Of a DNA stretch of 37,681 nt, positions 29,503-37,527 are shown piece by piece. How positions within the stretch are numbered: position 1 is the stretch's first letter; each line of letters opens with the position of its first letter. Under the pieces are notes generated by a model. It was given only the letters and a program-made list of their open reading frames with translations. It had not been told where the DNA came from and searched no databases. The position numbers were made by a program, and so were the translations under genes. This stretch comes from Chromatiales bacterium. GTDB taxonomy: Bacteria; Pseudomonadota; Gammaproteobacteria; Steroidobacterales; GCA-2729495. The stretch lies in assembly GCA_020831895.1 (NCBI GenBank), contig JAFIFS010000090.1, positions 1 through 37,681 on the forward strand, written 5' to 3'.

Positions 29503-31035
29503 ATGACCGCAGGACGACAGTTGACAGAGGACGCCTTGATGCTCGAGCAGGCCATGCAGGCGCACCGGGCCGGACGGCTCGAGGCTGCGGCAGCGCTGTA
29601 CCAGCGTATCCTGGAACGGGAGCCCGGCAACCTGCGCGCCGCGCGCCTGGCCGGCATGCTCGCCCGCGAGCAGGGCAGGCTGGATCATGCGCGGCGCGTG
29701 TTCGAGGCGGCGCTGGCCGCCGAGCCGGCCGATCCCCTGCTGCAGGGTGAATACGGGCTCACCCTGCTCGCCGCGGGCGACCTCGAGGGCGCCGAACGCG
29801 CATTGCGGGCAGCGCGCTCCGGCGCGCCGGCAGACCCGCGCATCCTCGCCAACCTCGGCGCCGTGCTGCTGTATCGCGGGCGTATCCAGGCGGCGATCGA
29901 CGTACAGCGCAGCCTGGTCGAGCTGCAGCCTGATGACCCCGAGGCGCTGTGCAATCTTGCGCAGAGCCTGCTCGAGGCCGGCGAGGGCGAGGCTGCGCTG
30001 GCGGCGCTCGATGACGCCCTGGATTTCGCCCCGGGCCAGCCGCAGGTGCTGGCGGCCCGGGGTGCCGTGCTGTGTGCGCTGGAGGACTGGTCCGCCGCGC
30101 TCCCGGCGCTGACCGATTCGCTGGCGGCCAACCCCGGTGACGACATCGCCTTGACCAACCTCGGCTATGCGCTGGCCGCCCTCGGCCGTCACGAGGCTGC
30201 GGCCGGTACGCTGCAGCGCGCGATCTCGGTGAACCCCGACAATGCCCGGGCTACCGCCGACCTGCTGAACCTGCTGCACCGGCTAGGGCGCAGCCCGGAG
30301 GCGGACCGGCTGGGGCAGCAGTTCCTGCTGCGCCACCCCGGCGAGCGCCTGGTCCTGGCTGCCCATGCGCTGCTGCTGCATGACTTGGGCCAGGATGTCG
30401 CCGCGGCCCGCGTGCTCGATGCCGGGGAGCTCGTGCTGTCAGAGCCGGTCAATGCGGTGCCGGGATTCGACGATGTTGCGAGCTTCAACGCCGCGCTGGG
30501 CGACTGCATTGCCGGCCAGCCGCTGCTTGAGGAGCCGCTCAGCAAGGCGACACGCGGCGGCAGTCAGAGCGGCGAGCTCGATCTCGACGCCCACCCGGCG
30601 CTCTCCGCCTTTCGCGCGCTGGTCGCCGGGGCGGTGGAGCGGATGACCCTGCAGCTCCAGGCTCGTTTCGACCCCGATCATCCGCTGCTGATCCATGCCG
30701 GCTGCGAGTGGCGCCTGCGCTGCTGGGCAACCCTGCTGGCCGCTGGCGGCCAGCAGACTCCGCACATGCACCCGCAGGCCTGGCTGAGCGGTGTCTACTA
30801 CGTGTCAGTGCCTGAGGAGATCGGCAGCGTCCATGAGGACGAGTCCGGCTTCATCGAGTTCGGCGCCGCCCCGGAGCGCCTTTTCGTCGCGCGCCCTCCG
30901 GCCACGCGGCGCATCCGGCCGGAGGCCGGCCGGATGCTGCTGTTTCCATCCTGGCTCTACCACTCGACGCTGCCGTTTCAGGCCAGTCAGCTGCGGATCA
31001 GCCTGGCCTTTGACGTGGTGCCGGTGACGGGTTGA
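29503..31035 (+). CDS. TPR protein fused to a 2OG-Fe(II) oxygenase domain
   Basis: 510 residues: an N-terminal array of about eight TPR units (residues ~10-290, e.g. AGRLEAAAALYQRILEREPGN) and a C-terminal putative 2-oxoglutarate/Fe(II) oxygenase domain (about 380-508, PF13759-like). The iron-site pattern is visible: HMHPQAWLSGVYYV with His421 and His423, and YHSTLPF with His487, followed by RISLAFD whose Arg would bind 2OG. In such fusions the TPR arm recognises a protein and the oxygenase hydroxylates it; that is inference. The outermost ATG is used; the ATG at 29539 has the better ribosome site (AGAGGA 7 bases upstream). It follows the DUF1838 gene and ends 7 bases from the convergent Rieske gene. 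Confidence 0.8.
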   Translation: MTAGRQLTEDALMLEQAMQAHRAGRLEAAAALYQRILEREPGNLRAARLAGMLAREQGRLDHARRVFEAALAAEPADPLLQGEYGLTLLAAGDLEGAERALRAARSGAPADPRILANLGAVLLYRGRIQAAIDVQRSLVELQPDDPEALCNLAQSLLEAGEGEAALAALDDALDFAPGQPQVLAARGAVLCALEDWSAALPALTDSLAANPGDDIALTNLGYALAALGRHEAAAGTLQRAISVNPDNARATADLLNLLHRLGRSPEADRLGQQFLLRHPGERLVLAAHALLLHDLGQDVAAARVLDAGELVLSEPVNAVPGFDDVASFNAALGDCIAGQPLLEEPLSKATRGGSQSGELDLDAHPALSAFRALVAGAVERMTLQLQARFDPDHPLLIHAGCEWRLRCWATLLAAGGQQTPHMHPQAWLSGVYYVSVPEEIGSVHEDESGFIEFGAAPERLFVARPPATRRIRPEAGRMLLFPSWLYHSTLPFQASQLRISLAFDVVPVTG

Positions 31036-31042
31036 GACCCGT

Positions 31043-32200
31043 TCAGCCGGCCTCGCGATTCTCAGCCTGCGGAGCCATGCGCCCTGCATTCTGCTCCGCC
31101 GGCATCAGCGGCACCGGATCGAGCACCCAGTTGCCGCTCTTGCGCCGCTCAGGGCTTGGGATCGCGTAGGCGATGTCGCCCGCGGTCTCGCGCATCTTCT
31201 TGAGATCGATGCGCCAGCCCCTGCTTTCCCACTCGCCGAGGAACTCGCGGTAGCGCACGACGGATCCATCCGAGGGTGTCAGGATCTCCTTGACGTTGTT
31301 CTCAGGTGTGCGCACCGGGTTCAGCTCCCTGAGTACCACCATGTCCTCGTTCGCAACCTTGATGTTCGCATCGTAGGCGCGCTGGTCCATGCTCGGGTCG
31401 AGCATGCAGTTGCGCGTGTTGAGGAAGAAGATCCGGGTGTGGTTCTCATCCACCGGCGCCTCGAAGAAGTACTGGTGGAACGCATTGGTCTTGCTGAAGT
31501 TGATCCAGGTCCCCAGGATGTTCGGGCCGTGGTGCCCGGAGCCGGCCCGGAGTTCGCTCTTGGTGCTGCGCAATTCGGCGAGATCGGTCTTGCCGGTGCC
31601 TTTCTCGTCGAACTGCACGAAGAACTTGTGCCCCCAGGTGTCGTTCTCGATACCAAGTCCCTTGTGGAGGTAGTCAGGCTCCATGCCCGGGTTGCCCTGG
31701 GTTGGGTGAACGAACTCGTTGTGTGACGGATCGAGTCCGTTCTCGATCGAGCGCTCGAAGTAGGCGTCGAGCTCCAGGATCACGATCTCGCTGGCCCGCC
31801 AGCCGTCCTGGCCGAACTCCTCGACGGTATACAGCGGCGGACGCTCCTCCTCGGGCAGGTCGCCGAGAAAGGCGAAGACGATGCCGTAACGCTCCTCGAC
31901 CGGGTAGCTGTCCACCTTGGCCCGGCCCGGGATCCGTTTGCCTGGCATCGACGGAATCTCGCGTACCTTGCCGTCCGTGCCGTAGCGCCAGCCGTGGTAA
32001 GGGCAGACGACGCAGTTGTCCTTCACCCAGCCCTTGCCCAGCGAGCCTCCGCGGTGCACGCAGGTGTCGCTGAGGACATGCGCCTTGCCTTCGTCGTCCC
32101 GGAAGGCGACGAACCGCAGGCCGAGCACGGTGGTGCGGAACGGCTTCTCGCTGCCGATCTCCTTGCTCAGGCCGATCGGATACCAGAAATTGATGTACAT
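31043..32200 (-). CDS. Rieske aromatic-ring-type oxygenase, alpha subunit
   Basis: A 385-residue non-haem iron oxygenase. The Rieske 2Fe-2S centre is formed by Cys47, His49, Cys66 and His69 (CVHRGG...CPYHGW), and the mononuclear iron site has the NGLDPSHNEFVH pattern (His160, His165, bridging Asp157). The ATG at 32200 has AGGGG about 7 bases upstream. There is no signal peptide, so it is cytoplasmic. Such enzymes hydroxylate or demethylate aromatic, sterol-like or quaternary-amine substrates with a partner reductase; no ferredoxin or reductase gene is adjacent and the substrate cannot be named. Its 3' end abuts the 2OG oxygenase gene on the other strand. Possibly acts with a reductase encoded elsewhere. 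Confidence 0.87.
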   Translation of the reverse strand: MYINFWYPIGLSKEIGSEKPFRTTVLGLRFVAFRDDEGKAHVLSDTCVHRGGSLGKGWVKDNCVVCPYHGWRYGTDGKVREIPSMPGKRIPGRAKVDSYPVEERYGIVFAFLGDLPEEERPPLYTVEEFGQDGWRASEIVILELDAYFERSIENGLDPSHNEFVHPTQGNPGMEPDYLHKGLGIENDTWGHKFFVQFDEKGTGKTDLAELRSTKSELRAGSGHHGPNILGTWINFSKTNAFHQYFFEAPVDENHTRIFFLNTRNCMLDPSMDQRAYDANIKVANEDMVVLRELNPVRTPENNVKEILTPSDGSVVRYREFLGEWESRGWRIDLKKMRETAGDIAYAIPSPERRKSGNWVLDPVPLMPAEQNAGRMAPQAENREAG

Positions 32201-32271
32201 GCTAGAACCCCTGCGTAGCATTCGATGACTGATGGCCAGGCTGTATAGCCTAACATGCAGGGGCGACCGGG

Positions 32272-32296
32272 CCCGCCGGGCGGGGGGCCCGGCGGG
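32272..32296 (-). terminator. GC hairpin at the end of the ABC cluster
   Basis: A perfect 10-bp stem (32272-32281 with 32287-32296) around a loop of five G, directly touching the TAA of the DUF3299 gene on the minus strand. There is no T-tract; it probably acts as a terminator or 3' stabiliser. Confidence 0.6.
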
Positions 32297-32842
32297 TTAC
32301 CACTCGAACAGCTCCATTTTCTCGCCTGACATGACGTAATGCGCCTCGGCGATATCCGCCACGAACGCGCGCCGGGTCGTCATCTTGCCCGTGACCCAGA
32401 ACGGGTCCCACATCGAGCGAAGGTAGAAAGGTTCATCCAGCTTCACCCAGACAAGCTGGTTCGGCGGCGGCGGGGGCACGTGGATGCAGGCGCCGTAATA
32501 CGGGACCAGCAGGAACTCGTCCAGCCAGCCACCCTCGTCAGACTCCAGCGGGACGATGAAACCCGGAATCCGGACGAAGGCCCCGTCCAGCTCCTCGTTC
32601 ACCGCGAAGTTGTAGAGCGAGATCCAGGGTGCATCTTCATCGAGCTGCTCATCAAAGGGGTTGCTGCTGGCCGGCGCGTCTGCTCCAGGCAGCATGGGCC
32701 TCGGCACCCGGACTTCCTCCGGCACGAGGTCGGCCCAGTCGAGCACCCGGGGTTCCCGGGCGTCCGCCGTGGCAGAGGCCAGCAGGGCTGCCGGTAGGGC
32801 CAGCAGCAGGGCAGGGAGCGTATTGGCAGCCATCTTGATCAT
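32297..32842 (-). CDS. DUF3299 exported protein
   Basis: A 181-residue DUF3299 protein with a Sec signal peptide (about residues 1-28, ending ASATADA). The core contains GFIVPLE, FLLVPYYGACIHVPPPPPNQLVWV, a Cys/His pair often seen in this family, and a C-terminal MSGEKMELFEW. Relatives occur next to FtsX-type ABC transporters and His-rich exported proteins, as here. A periplasmic metal-handling accessory is a reasonable guess only. The start lies one base after the permease stop (TGAAATG), so it is translated in the same operon; a second ATG three codons later is possible. Confidence 0.78.
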   Translation of the reverse strand: MIKMAANTLPALLLALPAALLASATADAREPRVLDWADLVPEEVRVPRPMLPGADAPASSNPFDEQLDEDAPWISLYNFAVNEELDGAFVRIPGFIVPLESDEGGWLDEFLLVPYYGACIHVPPPPPNQLVWVKLDEPFYLRSMWDPFWVTGKMTTRRAFVADIAEAHYVMSGEKMELFEW

Positions 32843-32843
32843 T

Positions 32844-34112
32844 TCAGACCCGAATTGTCAGTCCATCCGATAGCGCGTTGCGATAGGCGCGGAAGGCCGG
32901 GAACAGCCCGATCACGAAGGCGGCACCAACCACGAGTCCGGCGATCATCGCATCCCAGCTGCCGGGTGCCGCAATCGAGATGAACACGCCGAAGGCGTTC
33001 CCGATCAGAGGCGCCGCGGCCAGCAGCAGGGCGTACAGGATAGCAAACCCGGCCAGCACGCCGACCGCTGCGAGCACTACGGCCTCCATGACCATCAGCG
33101 CGAACAGCTGCCACGGACGCGCACCGACTGACCGAAGTATGGCCATCTCCCGCCGCCGCTCGTTCAGGCTGGTCAGAATCGCCGTCAGCATGCCAAGCAG
33201 CCCGGCAAGCACGACAAATGCGCTGATCGCCAGTAGTGCGACCTCGACCACGCCCACGAGTTCCCATAATTGCTGCAGCGCGACGCCAGGGATCACGGCA
33301 GACAGTGCCTCGGGCCGATAGCTGTTGATGAACCGCTGCAGGTTGAAGATGGCCATCCGCGACTGCAGCCCGACCAGGAAGGCCGTGATTTCCGTGGGCT
33401 GAAGGTCCATCTGGCGAACCTCCTCGGCCGGTATCTGGCGACCGGGCATCGGGGGTGCGCCCTGCTGCCAGTCAATGTGGATGGCCTCTATTGCCTCGAG
33501 GCTGACGTGCACGGTGCGGTCGATAGGCGTGCCTGTTCTCTCCAGTATTCCGGTGATCGTGAACGGCTTGTCATCGTGCTGCAGGAAACTGACGGCCCCG
33601 ATCCCGTGGGCAATGATGATCTGCTCCCCGAGCTCATAACCCAGCGTCCTGGCGACGTCCGCCCCCATCACCGCATCGAACAGGTCCTCGAACCGCCTGC
33701 CCTCGGCAAAGGTGATCTTGCGGTCGCGGGCAAAGCGATAGTGCTCGAAGTAGTCATGGTTCGTTCCCATCACCCTGAAGCCACGGTGCGAGTCACCGAG
33801 CGATATCGGGATCGTCCATGCGACCTCCCGCCGCGAGGCGATATCCTGGAAGCTCTCCCAGCTGATATTCGCGGTCGCATTGCCGATCCGGAAAACCGAG
33901 TACAGCAGGAGGTTGATGTCGCCGCTGCGCGCTCCGACGATCAGGTCGGTCCCCGAGATCGTGTTCGAGAAACTGGCGCGTGCCTCGGTGCGCACGCGAT
34001 CCACCCCCAGCAGCAGGGCTACGCTGATGGCGATCGAGAACACGGTGAGCAGTGCGGTGACCCTCCGGTTCCAGAGGCTGCGCAGCGCCAGCCGCAGGAT
34101 CGTGCCGGTCAT
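32844..34112 (-). CDS. ABC permease, FtsX/MacB-like
   Basis: A 422-residue inner-membrane protein with four predicted helices: one near the N-terminus (about 17-38), a large periplasmic domain (about 45-280), then three at the C-terminus (around 290-320, 340-370, 385-405). This is the FtsX/MacB type IV-exporter-like layout, with the cytoplasmic coupling segment NERRREMAILRSVGA typical of the family. It is downstream of the ATPase, overlapping by one base (TGATG). Such permeases normally drive mechanotransmission in the periplasm or export rather than classical uptake. Coupled to a DUF2796 His-rich protein it resembles the zinc-regulated Zrg cluster of Vibrio cholerae. Confidence 0.85.
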   Translation of the reverse strand: MTGTILRLALRSLWNRRVTALLTVFSIAISVALLLGVDRVRTEARASFSNTISGTDLIVGARSGDINLLLYSVFRIGNATANISWESFQDIASRREVAWTIPISLGDSHRGFRVMGTNHDYFEHYRFARDRKITFAEGRRFEDLFDAVMGADVARTLGYELGEQIIIAHGIGAVSFLQHDDKPFTITGILERTGTPIDRTVHVSLEAIEAIHIDWQQGAPPMPGRQIPAEEVRQMDLQPTEITAFLVGLQSRMAIFNLQRFINSYRPEALSAVIPGVALQQLWELVGVVEVALLAISAFVVLAGLLGMLTAILTSLNERRREMAILRSVGARPWQLFALMVMEAVVLAAVGVLAGFAILYALLLAAAPLIGNAFGVFISIAAPGSWDAMIAGLVVGAAFVIGLFPAFRAYRNALSDGLTIRV

Positions 34113-34828
34113 CAGGCTGCCTTCCTGCCAGCACGGTTGAGGGTTTCCAGCGCGATCGACTGGTCGAACTGCGCTGCCAGCGAGCGGTCATGGCTGACGA
34201 AGATGATCGTGCTGCCGGCCGCTGCGCACTCACTGGTCAGCAGCGCGAGGAAGTCGTTGCGGCTGTCGGAGTCCAGTGCCGATGTAGGTTCGTCGGCGAT
34301 CACCAGGTCCGGGCTGCCGATCAGCGCCCTGGCAGCCGCCACCCGCTGCTGCTGACCGATGCTGAGTTCCGTGACCGGGCGCTCCAGCAGCCCGTCGGCG
34401 CCGAGGCCCAGTCGCTCCAGCAGCCGCACCGCTTCGCCTCGCACCGTCCCTGAGGCTGCTTCGGCCCGGGAGCGCCTGCGCCCCGAAAACCGGCAGGGGA
34501 GGACTGCGTTCTCGACTACGGACAGGTAGGGCAGCAGGTTGAACATCTGGAATATGAAGCCGATGTGGTCGGCGCGAAAGGCATCCCGGCGCCAGACGCC
34601 CAGCGTACCCAGGTCGGTACCGAGCACGCTGACCCGGCCGCGGTCGGCCGTCAGGACGCCGCCGATCAGGCCCAGCAGGGTGCTCTTGCCGCAGCCGCTG
34701 GGGCCGCTGATGAACAGCCGGCCACCCGGGGGTACTATCAGCGAGTCGATGTCCAGGACCGGCGCCTGCCCGGGCCAGGCAAAGCCGACCCCCTCCAGTT
34801 CGACGACGGCATCAACCTGGTCGCTCAT
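34112..34828 (-). CDS. ABC transporter ATPase, LolD/MacB-like
   Basis: A 238-residue ATP-binding subunit. Walker A GPSGCGKST (42-50), Q-loop Gln94, signature LSIGQ (155-159, a slight change from LSGGQ), Walker B LVIADE (175-180) and switch His213 are all present, so it is catalytically complete. Sequence style (FQMFNLLPYLSVVENAVLP) is that of the LolD/MacB group, which pairs with FtsX-type permeases. The ATG at 34828 is two bases after the stop of the DUF2796 gene; the longer upstream frame is not supported. Cytoplasmic face of the inner membrane. It powers the permease of the next gene. Confidence 0.9.
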   Translation of the reverse strand: MSDQVDAVVELEGVGFAWPGQAPVLDIDSLIVPPGGRLFISGPSGCGKSTLLGLIGGVLTADRGRVSVLGTDLGTLGVWRRDAFRADHIGFIFQMFNLLPYLSVVENAVLPCRFSGRRRSRAEAASGTVRGEAVRLLERLGLGADGLLERPVTELSIGQQQRVAAARALIGSPDLVIADEPTSALDSDSRNDFLALLTSECAAAGSTIIFVSHDRSLAAQFDQSIALETLNRAGRKAA

Positions 34829-34830
34829 GA

Positions 34831-35472
34831 TCAGCGTGGCAGTCGCAGCGTGCTTCGCTCGGCGGTCAACACCTGCCGCGTCTGGCCCTCCGGCGTGATC
34901 AGGTTGGCCTGGATCTCTTCGGTCAGCGGGAAGTGCCGGAAGACATGCACCTGCAGAGAGGCGAGTTGGGCCGGGGTAGTGCATTCGAAGAGCCAGCTGG
35001 CAGCGAGGTCTGAATGCACACCGTTCTCATGGTCATGCCCATGCCCATGCTGGTGTTCATCAGCCCCGGCATGCCCATGAGCAGCGTCGAAATCGGGCGG
35101 GATGACCTCCGCCTGGCTCAGGGTGCAGGCGGCGGCCGCCGGCAGTTCGATCAGCGTTGCCGGGTCCGCCAGTCGCGCCAGCGCCTGGTCCAGCAATGCA
35201 CGCTGCTCGTCGGTTCGTGGCTGGTGTTCGAAACCTATGAAGTTGTTCGCCGGGCCGATCAGTTCCACAGCAAGCTCGCGGCCCTCCAGAACGAGGTTCA
35301 GCGTACTCAGGCCATGCACATGCACCTGGCCCTGGCGGCGTTCATCGCCATGATCATGCCCATGGTCATGCCCATGGTCATGCTGATGCCCGTCCCTGTG
35401 CCCCGAGCCGGCCCAGGCAGCGCTTGCGATGACCAGGCCAAGCAGTCCTGAAACGAGTCCTGAAGCATGCAT
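34831..35472 (-). CDS. DUF2796 His-rich zinc-linked protein (ZrgA-like)
   Basis: A 213-residue exported protein with a signal peptide (residues 1-21, AAWAG) and two His/Asp-rich tracts: one right after cleavage (about 22-45, alternating GHDH) and one in the middle (about 128-150, HQHGHGHDH). Between them lies the DUF2796 core (GQVHVHGLSTLNLVLEG, ELIGPANNFIGFEH) and C-terminal FRHFPLTEEIQANLITPEGQ. In Vibrio cholerae the DUF2796 protein ZrgA is a zinc-regulated partner of an ABC system; the neighbours here match that idea. GGGAGAG lies about 7 bases before the ATG. Probably binds zinc in the periplasm. Confidence 0.85.
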   Translation of the reverse strand: MHASGLVSGLLGLVIASAAWAGSGHRDGHQHDHGHDHGHDHGDERRQGQVHVHGLSTLNLVLEGRELAVELIGPANNFIGFEHQPRTDEQRALLDQALARLADPATLIELPAAAACTLSQAEVIPPDFDAAHGHAGADEHQHGHGHDHENGVHSDLAASWLFECTTPAQLASLQVHVFRHFPLTEEIQANLITPEGQTRQVLTAERSTLRLPR

Positions 35473-35500
35473 CGAACTTCTCTCCCTTGTCGGCGTTTGC

Positions 35501-35513
35501 GTACATCATAACG
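35501..35513 (-). promoter_or_regulatory. -10 element and weak Zur-like dyad of the ZrgA-type operon
   Basis: On the minus strand GTTATGATGTACG has 8 of 12 matches to the Zur core GTTATANTATAAC and includes TATGAT, a 5-of-6 -10 element, about 30 bases before the start of the DUF2796 gene. No good -35 is visible. Zur control is a suspicion only. Confidence 0.3.
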
Positions 35514-35597
35514 AAACGGCCGTTCGGAGGGCCAGCATATCGCTGGCCGCGCTGCAATAGAAAAAATTTTGCAAAGATGGCTGTGCGACCGAAATGT

Positions 35598-35614
35598 TGC
35601 GACAGATTGTCGCA
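35598..35614. promoter_or_regulatory. RegA/PrrA-type palindrome 1
   Basis: TGCGACA-GAT-TGTCGCA, a perfect 7-bp-arm dyad, fits the GCG-R-C ... G-N-CGC pattern of RegA/PrrA-family sites. A further TGCGAC half site lies at 35584-35589. It is 62 bases upstream of the regB start, suggesting autoregulation. Confidence 0.55.
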
Positions 35615-35638
35615 GCACGTTGCCGGCCGCTCCCGTGC

Positions 35639-35655
35639 TGCGGCATTCTGCCGCA
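35639..35655. promoter_or_regulatory. RegA/PrrA-type palindrome 2
   Basis: TGCGGCA-TTC-TGCCGCA has the same arm length and 3-base spacer as the first palindrome and differs at one position per arm. Centre-to-centre distance is 41 bases, about four helical turns. It ends 9 bases before the GGAGG of regB, so it may also fold as an RNA hairpin. Confidence 0.55.
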
Positions 35656-35675
35656 TCGGGACTTGGAGGATGACG

Positions 35676-36974
35676 ATGGCGGACTCGATCGCGCTGAAAG
35701 CAACCGGTGCGGGTGCCCACCCGCAGGCGCCGGCGCTGAACGTCCGGCGTCTGCTCTGGATCCGGATGATTGCGGTGCCCGGAGCAGCGCTGCTGTTCCT
35801 GCTGGTGCAGCGCCTTTACGGCCTGCCGCTCCAGACACTGCCGCTGCTGATGATCATGCTGGCCCTGGTCGGCTACAACCTGTGGCTCTTCAGCCGCCTC
35901 GGCCGGGGCGCGACGCTTTCCGAGCGCGAGTTTTTCCTGCAGATGCTGGTCGACGTGCTGGCGCTTACCGGCATCCTGTACTACAGCGGCGGTGCGTCGA
36001 ACCCATTCGTGTTCTTCTTCCTGCTCCCGCTGGTGATCACCGCGACCGTGCTGCCCCGCCGGCTGACCTGGGCCATGGCGCTGATCACCGCCTGCTGCTA
36101 CACGCTGCTGCTGCTGGCAGGAGACCGTGTGGCCGACTTCATGCATCACGTGGGTGCCGGCTTCGGCAATCTCCACGTGTTCGGAATGTGGCTCGGCTTC
36201 GTGCTGATCGCCGGGCTCATCGCCCACTTCGTCGCCGGCATGGCCGAGACGCTGCGTGAACGGGACCGTCGCCTTGCCGAGGCGCGCGAGCAGGCGCTGC
36301 GCGACGAGCAGGTGCTTGCGCTGGCCACGCTGGCTGCCGGCGCTGCCCACGAACTCAGCACCCCTCTGGCCACGATGAAGGTCCTGACGGGCGAGCTCAG
36401 GGAGCGGTTCGCCGGCAGCCCGGATCCCGCGCTGGGCCGCCAGCTCGGCATCCTCGAGGCCCAGGTCGATCGCTGCAAGGAAGCCCTGTCGGTGATTTCG
36501 GCCTCGGCCGGCGCCACCCGCGCGGAAGCCGGACAGCGTGAGCGCCTGGACCGCTACCTGGCCCGTCTTTGCAGCATGGTCCGGTCGCTGCGTCCAGGGG
36601 CCGAGATCACCATCATCCGGGAAGATCCAAGCGAGTCAGCCCCGATGATCTACAGCGATCAGCTGCTGTCCCAGGCAATACTCAATATCATCCACAACGC
36701 CGTCGACGCCTCACCCCGATCGGTGCGTGTGCTCTGGCGTGTCGGTGACGGGCGGCTGTGGATCACAGTCTGCGACCAGGGTGGAGGCATACGTGCGGAT
36801 GCGCTCGAGATGCCTGGCCAGTCCAGCAAGGAGGGCGGCCTTGGGCTGGGTCTTTTCCTGACGCGAACGGCGATCCGCCAGTTCGGTGGCGAGATCGGCC
36901 TGGACAACCGGGATGGCGGGGCGCAGGTCAGCCTGTGTCTTCCGCTCGAGCGCCTGACGGTGGCGACGGTGTGA
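35676..36974 (+). CDS. regB: redox-sensing histidine kinase, RegB/PrrB family
   Basis: A 432-residue membrane sensor kinase. Six hydrophobic segments (about residues 25-195) form the membrane domain, which contains the ubiquinone-binding motif GGASNPF. The kinase core has the H-box HELSTPL with His225, the redox-active Cys equivalent in VDRCKEAL (Cys267), an N-box (NIIHNAVDAS), and G-boxes (DQGGG, GLGLGLFL). R. capsulatus RegB has His225 and Cys265, so positions agree closely. It senses aerobic respiratory flux through quinone redox state and phosphorylates RegA. The ATG at 35676 has GGAGG 6 bases upstream; the ATG at 35670 is too close to it. Overlaps regA by GTGA. Confidence 0.92.
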   Translation: MADSIALKATGAGAHPQAPALNVRRLLWIRMIAVPGAALLFLLVQRLYGLPLQTLPLLMIMLALVGYNLWLFSRLGRGATLSEREFFLQMLVDVLALTGILYYSGGASNPFVFFFLLPLVITATVLPRRLTWAMALITACCYTLLLLAGDRVADFMHHVGAGFGNLHVFGMWLGFVLIAGLIAHFVAGMAETLRERDRRLAEAREQALRDEQVLALATLAAGAAHELSTPLATMKVLTGELRERFAGSPDPALGRQLGILEAQVDRCKEALSVISASAGATRAEAGQRERLDRYLARLCSMVRSLRPGAEITIIREDPSESAPMIYSDQLLSQAILNIIHNAVDASPRSVRVLWRVGDGRLWITVCDQGGGIRADALEMPGQSSKEGGLGLGLFLTRTAIRQFGGEIGLDNRDGGAQVSLCLPLERLTVATV

Positions 36975-37507
36975 GCTCTCGTCCGGGACTGCTGCTGGTC
37001 GACGATGACGAAGTGTTCTGCGAAGTGCTGGGCATGGCGCTGGAGCGCCGCGGCCTGGACGTGATGGTCGCGACCGACCTGTCCTCTGCGCGCACGATCC
37101 TTGCTTTCAGCAGGCCGGCCTATGCGGTGGTGGACTTGCGCATCGGCCAGGAATCCGGGCTGGAACTGATGGAGCACATCAGCCAGCTGGAGCCGGCCCC
37201 GCGCACGGTGCTGCTGACGGGCTACGGCAGCATCGCGACGGCAGTGCAGGCGATCAAGCTCGGTGCCGTCCACTACCTGACCAAGCCGGTTTCGGTAAAC
37301 GACGTACTGGCCGCGCTCGGACTCGCCGAGGGCGAGGCGGAGCCGGGCATCAGCGAGCAGCCGCTGTCCGTGAAGCGCCTCGAGTGGGAGCATATCCAGC
37401 GCGTGCTGGCCGAGCACGACGGCAACGTCTCGGCCACCGCCCGCGCGCTCGGCATCCACCGCCGGACCCTGCAGCGCAAGCTGCAGAAGCGGCCTGTGCA
37501 GCGCTGA
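36971..37507 (+). CDS. regA: response regulator, RegA/PrrA/ActR family
   Basis: A 178-residue global redox response regulator. The receiver domain has the acidic cluster DDD (11-13), phosphoacceptor Asp55 (VVDLRIG), Thr in LLTGYGS and Lys in YLTKPV. The linker is short and Pro-poor, then a Fis-type helix-turn-helix at the C-terminus (about 135-175: WEHIQRVLAEHDGNVSATARALGIHRRTLQRKLQKR), which is highly conserved in RegA/PrrA/RoxR. The GTG start at 36971 overlaps the regB stop (GTGA), so the pair is coupled. Phosphorylated RegA controls respiration, carbon or nitrogen fixation, depending on the organism. Two matching palindromes stand before the operon. Confidence 0.93.
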   Translation: MSSRPGLLLVDDDEVFCEVLGMALERRGLDVMVATDLSSARTILAFSRPAYAVVDLRIGQESGLELMEHISQLEPAPRTVLLTGYGSIATAVQAIKLGAVHYLTKPVSVNDVLAALGLAEGEAEPGISEQPLSVKRLEWEHIQRVLAEHDGNVSATARALGIHRRTLQRKLQKRPVQR

Positions 37508-37527
37508 ACCTTACGCGCCTGCTGCCT

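Noticed and set aside
28387..30279. 630-residue minus-strand open frame across the DUF1838 and TPR genes
   Set aside because: Spans two well-supported plus-strand genes and an intergenic gap; no protein features.
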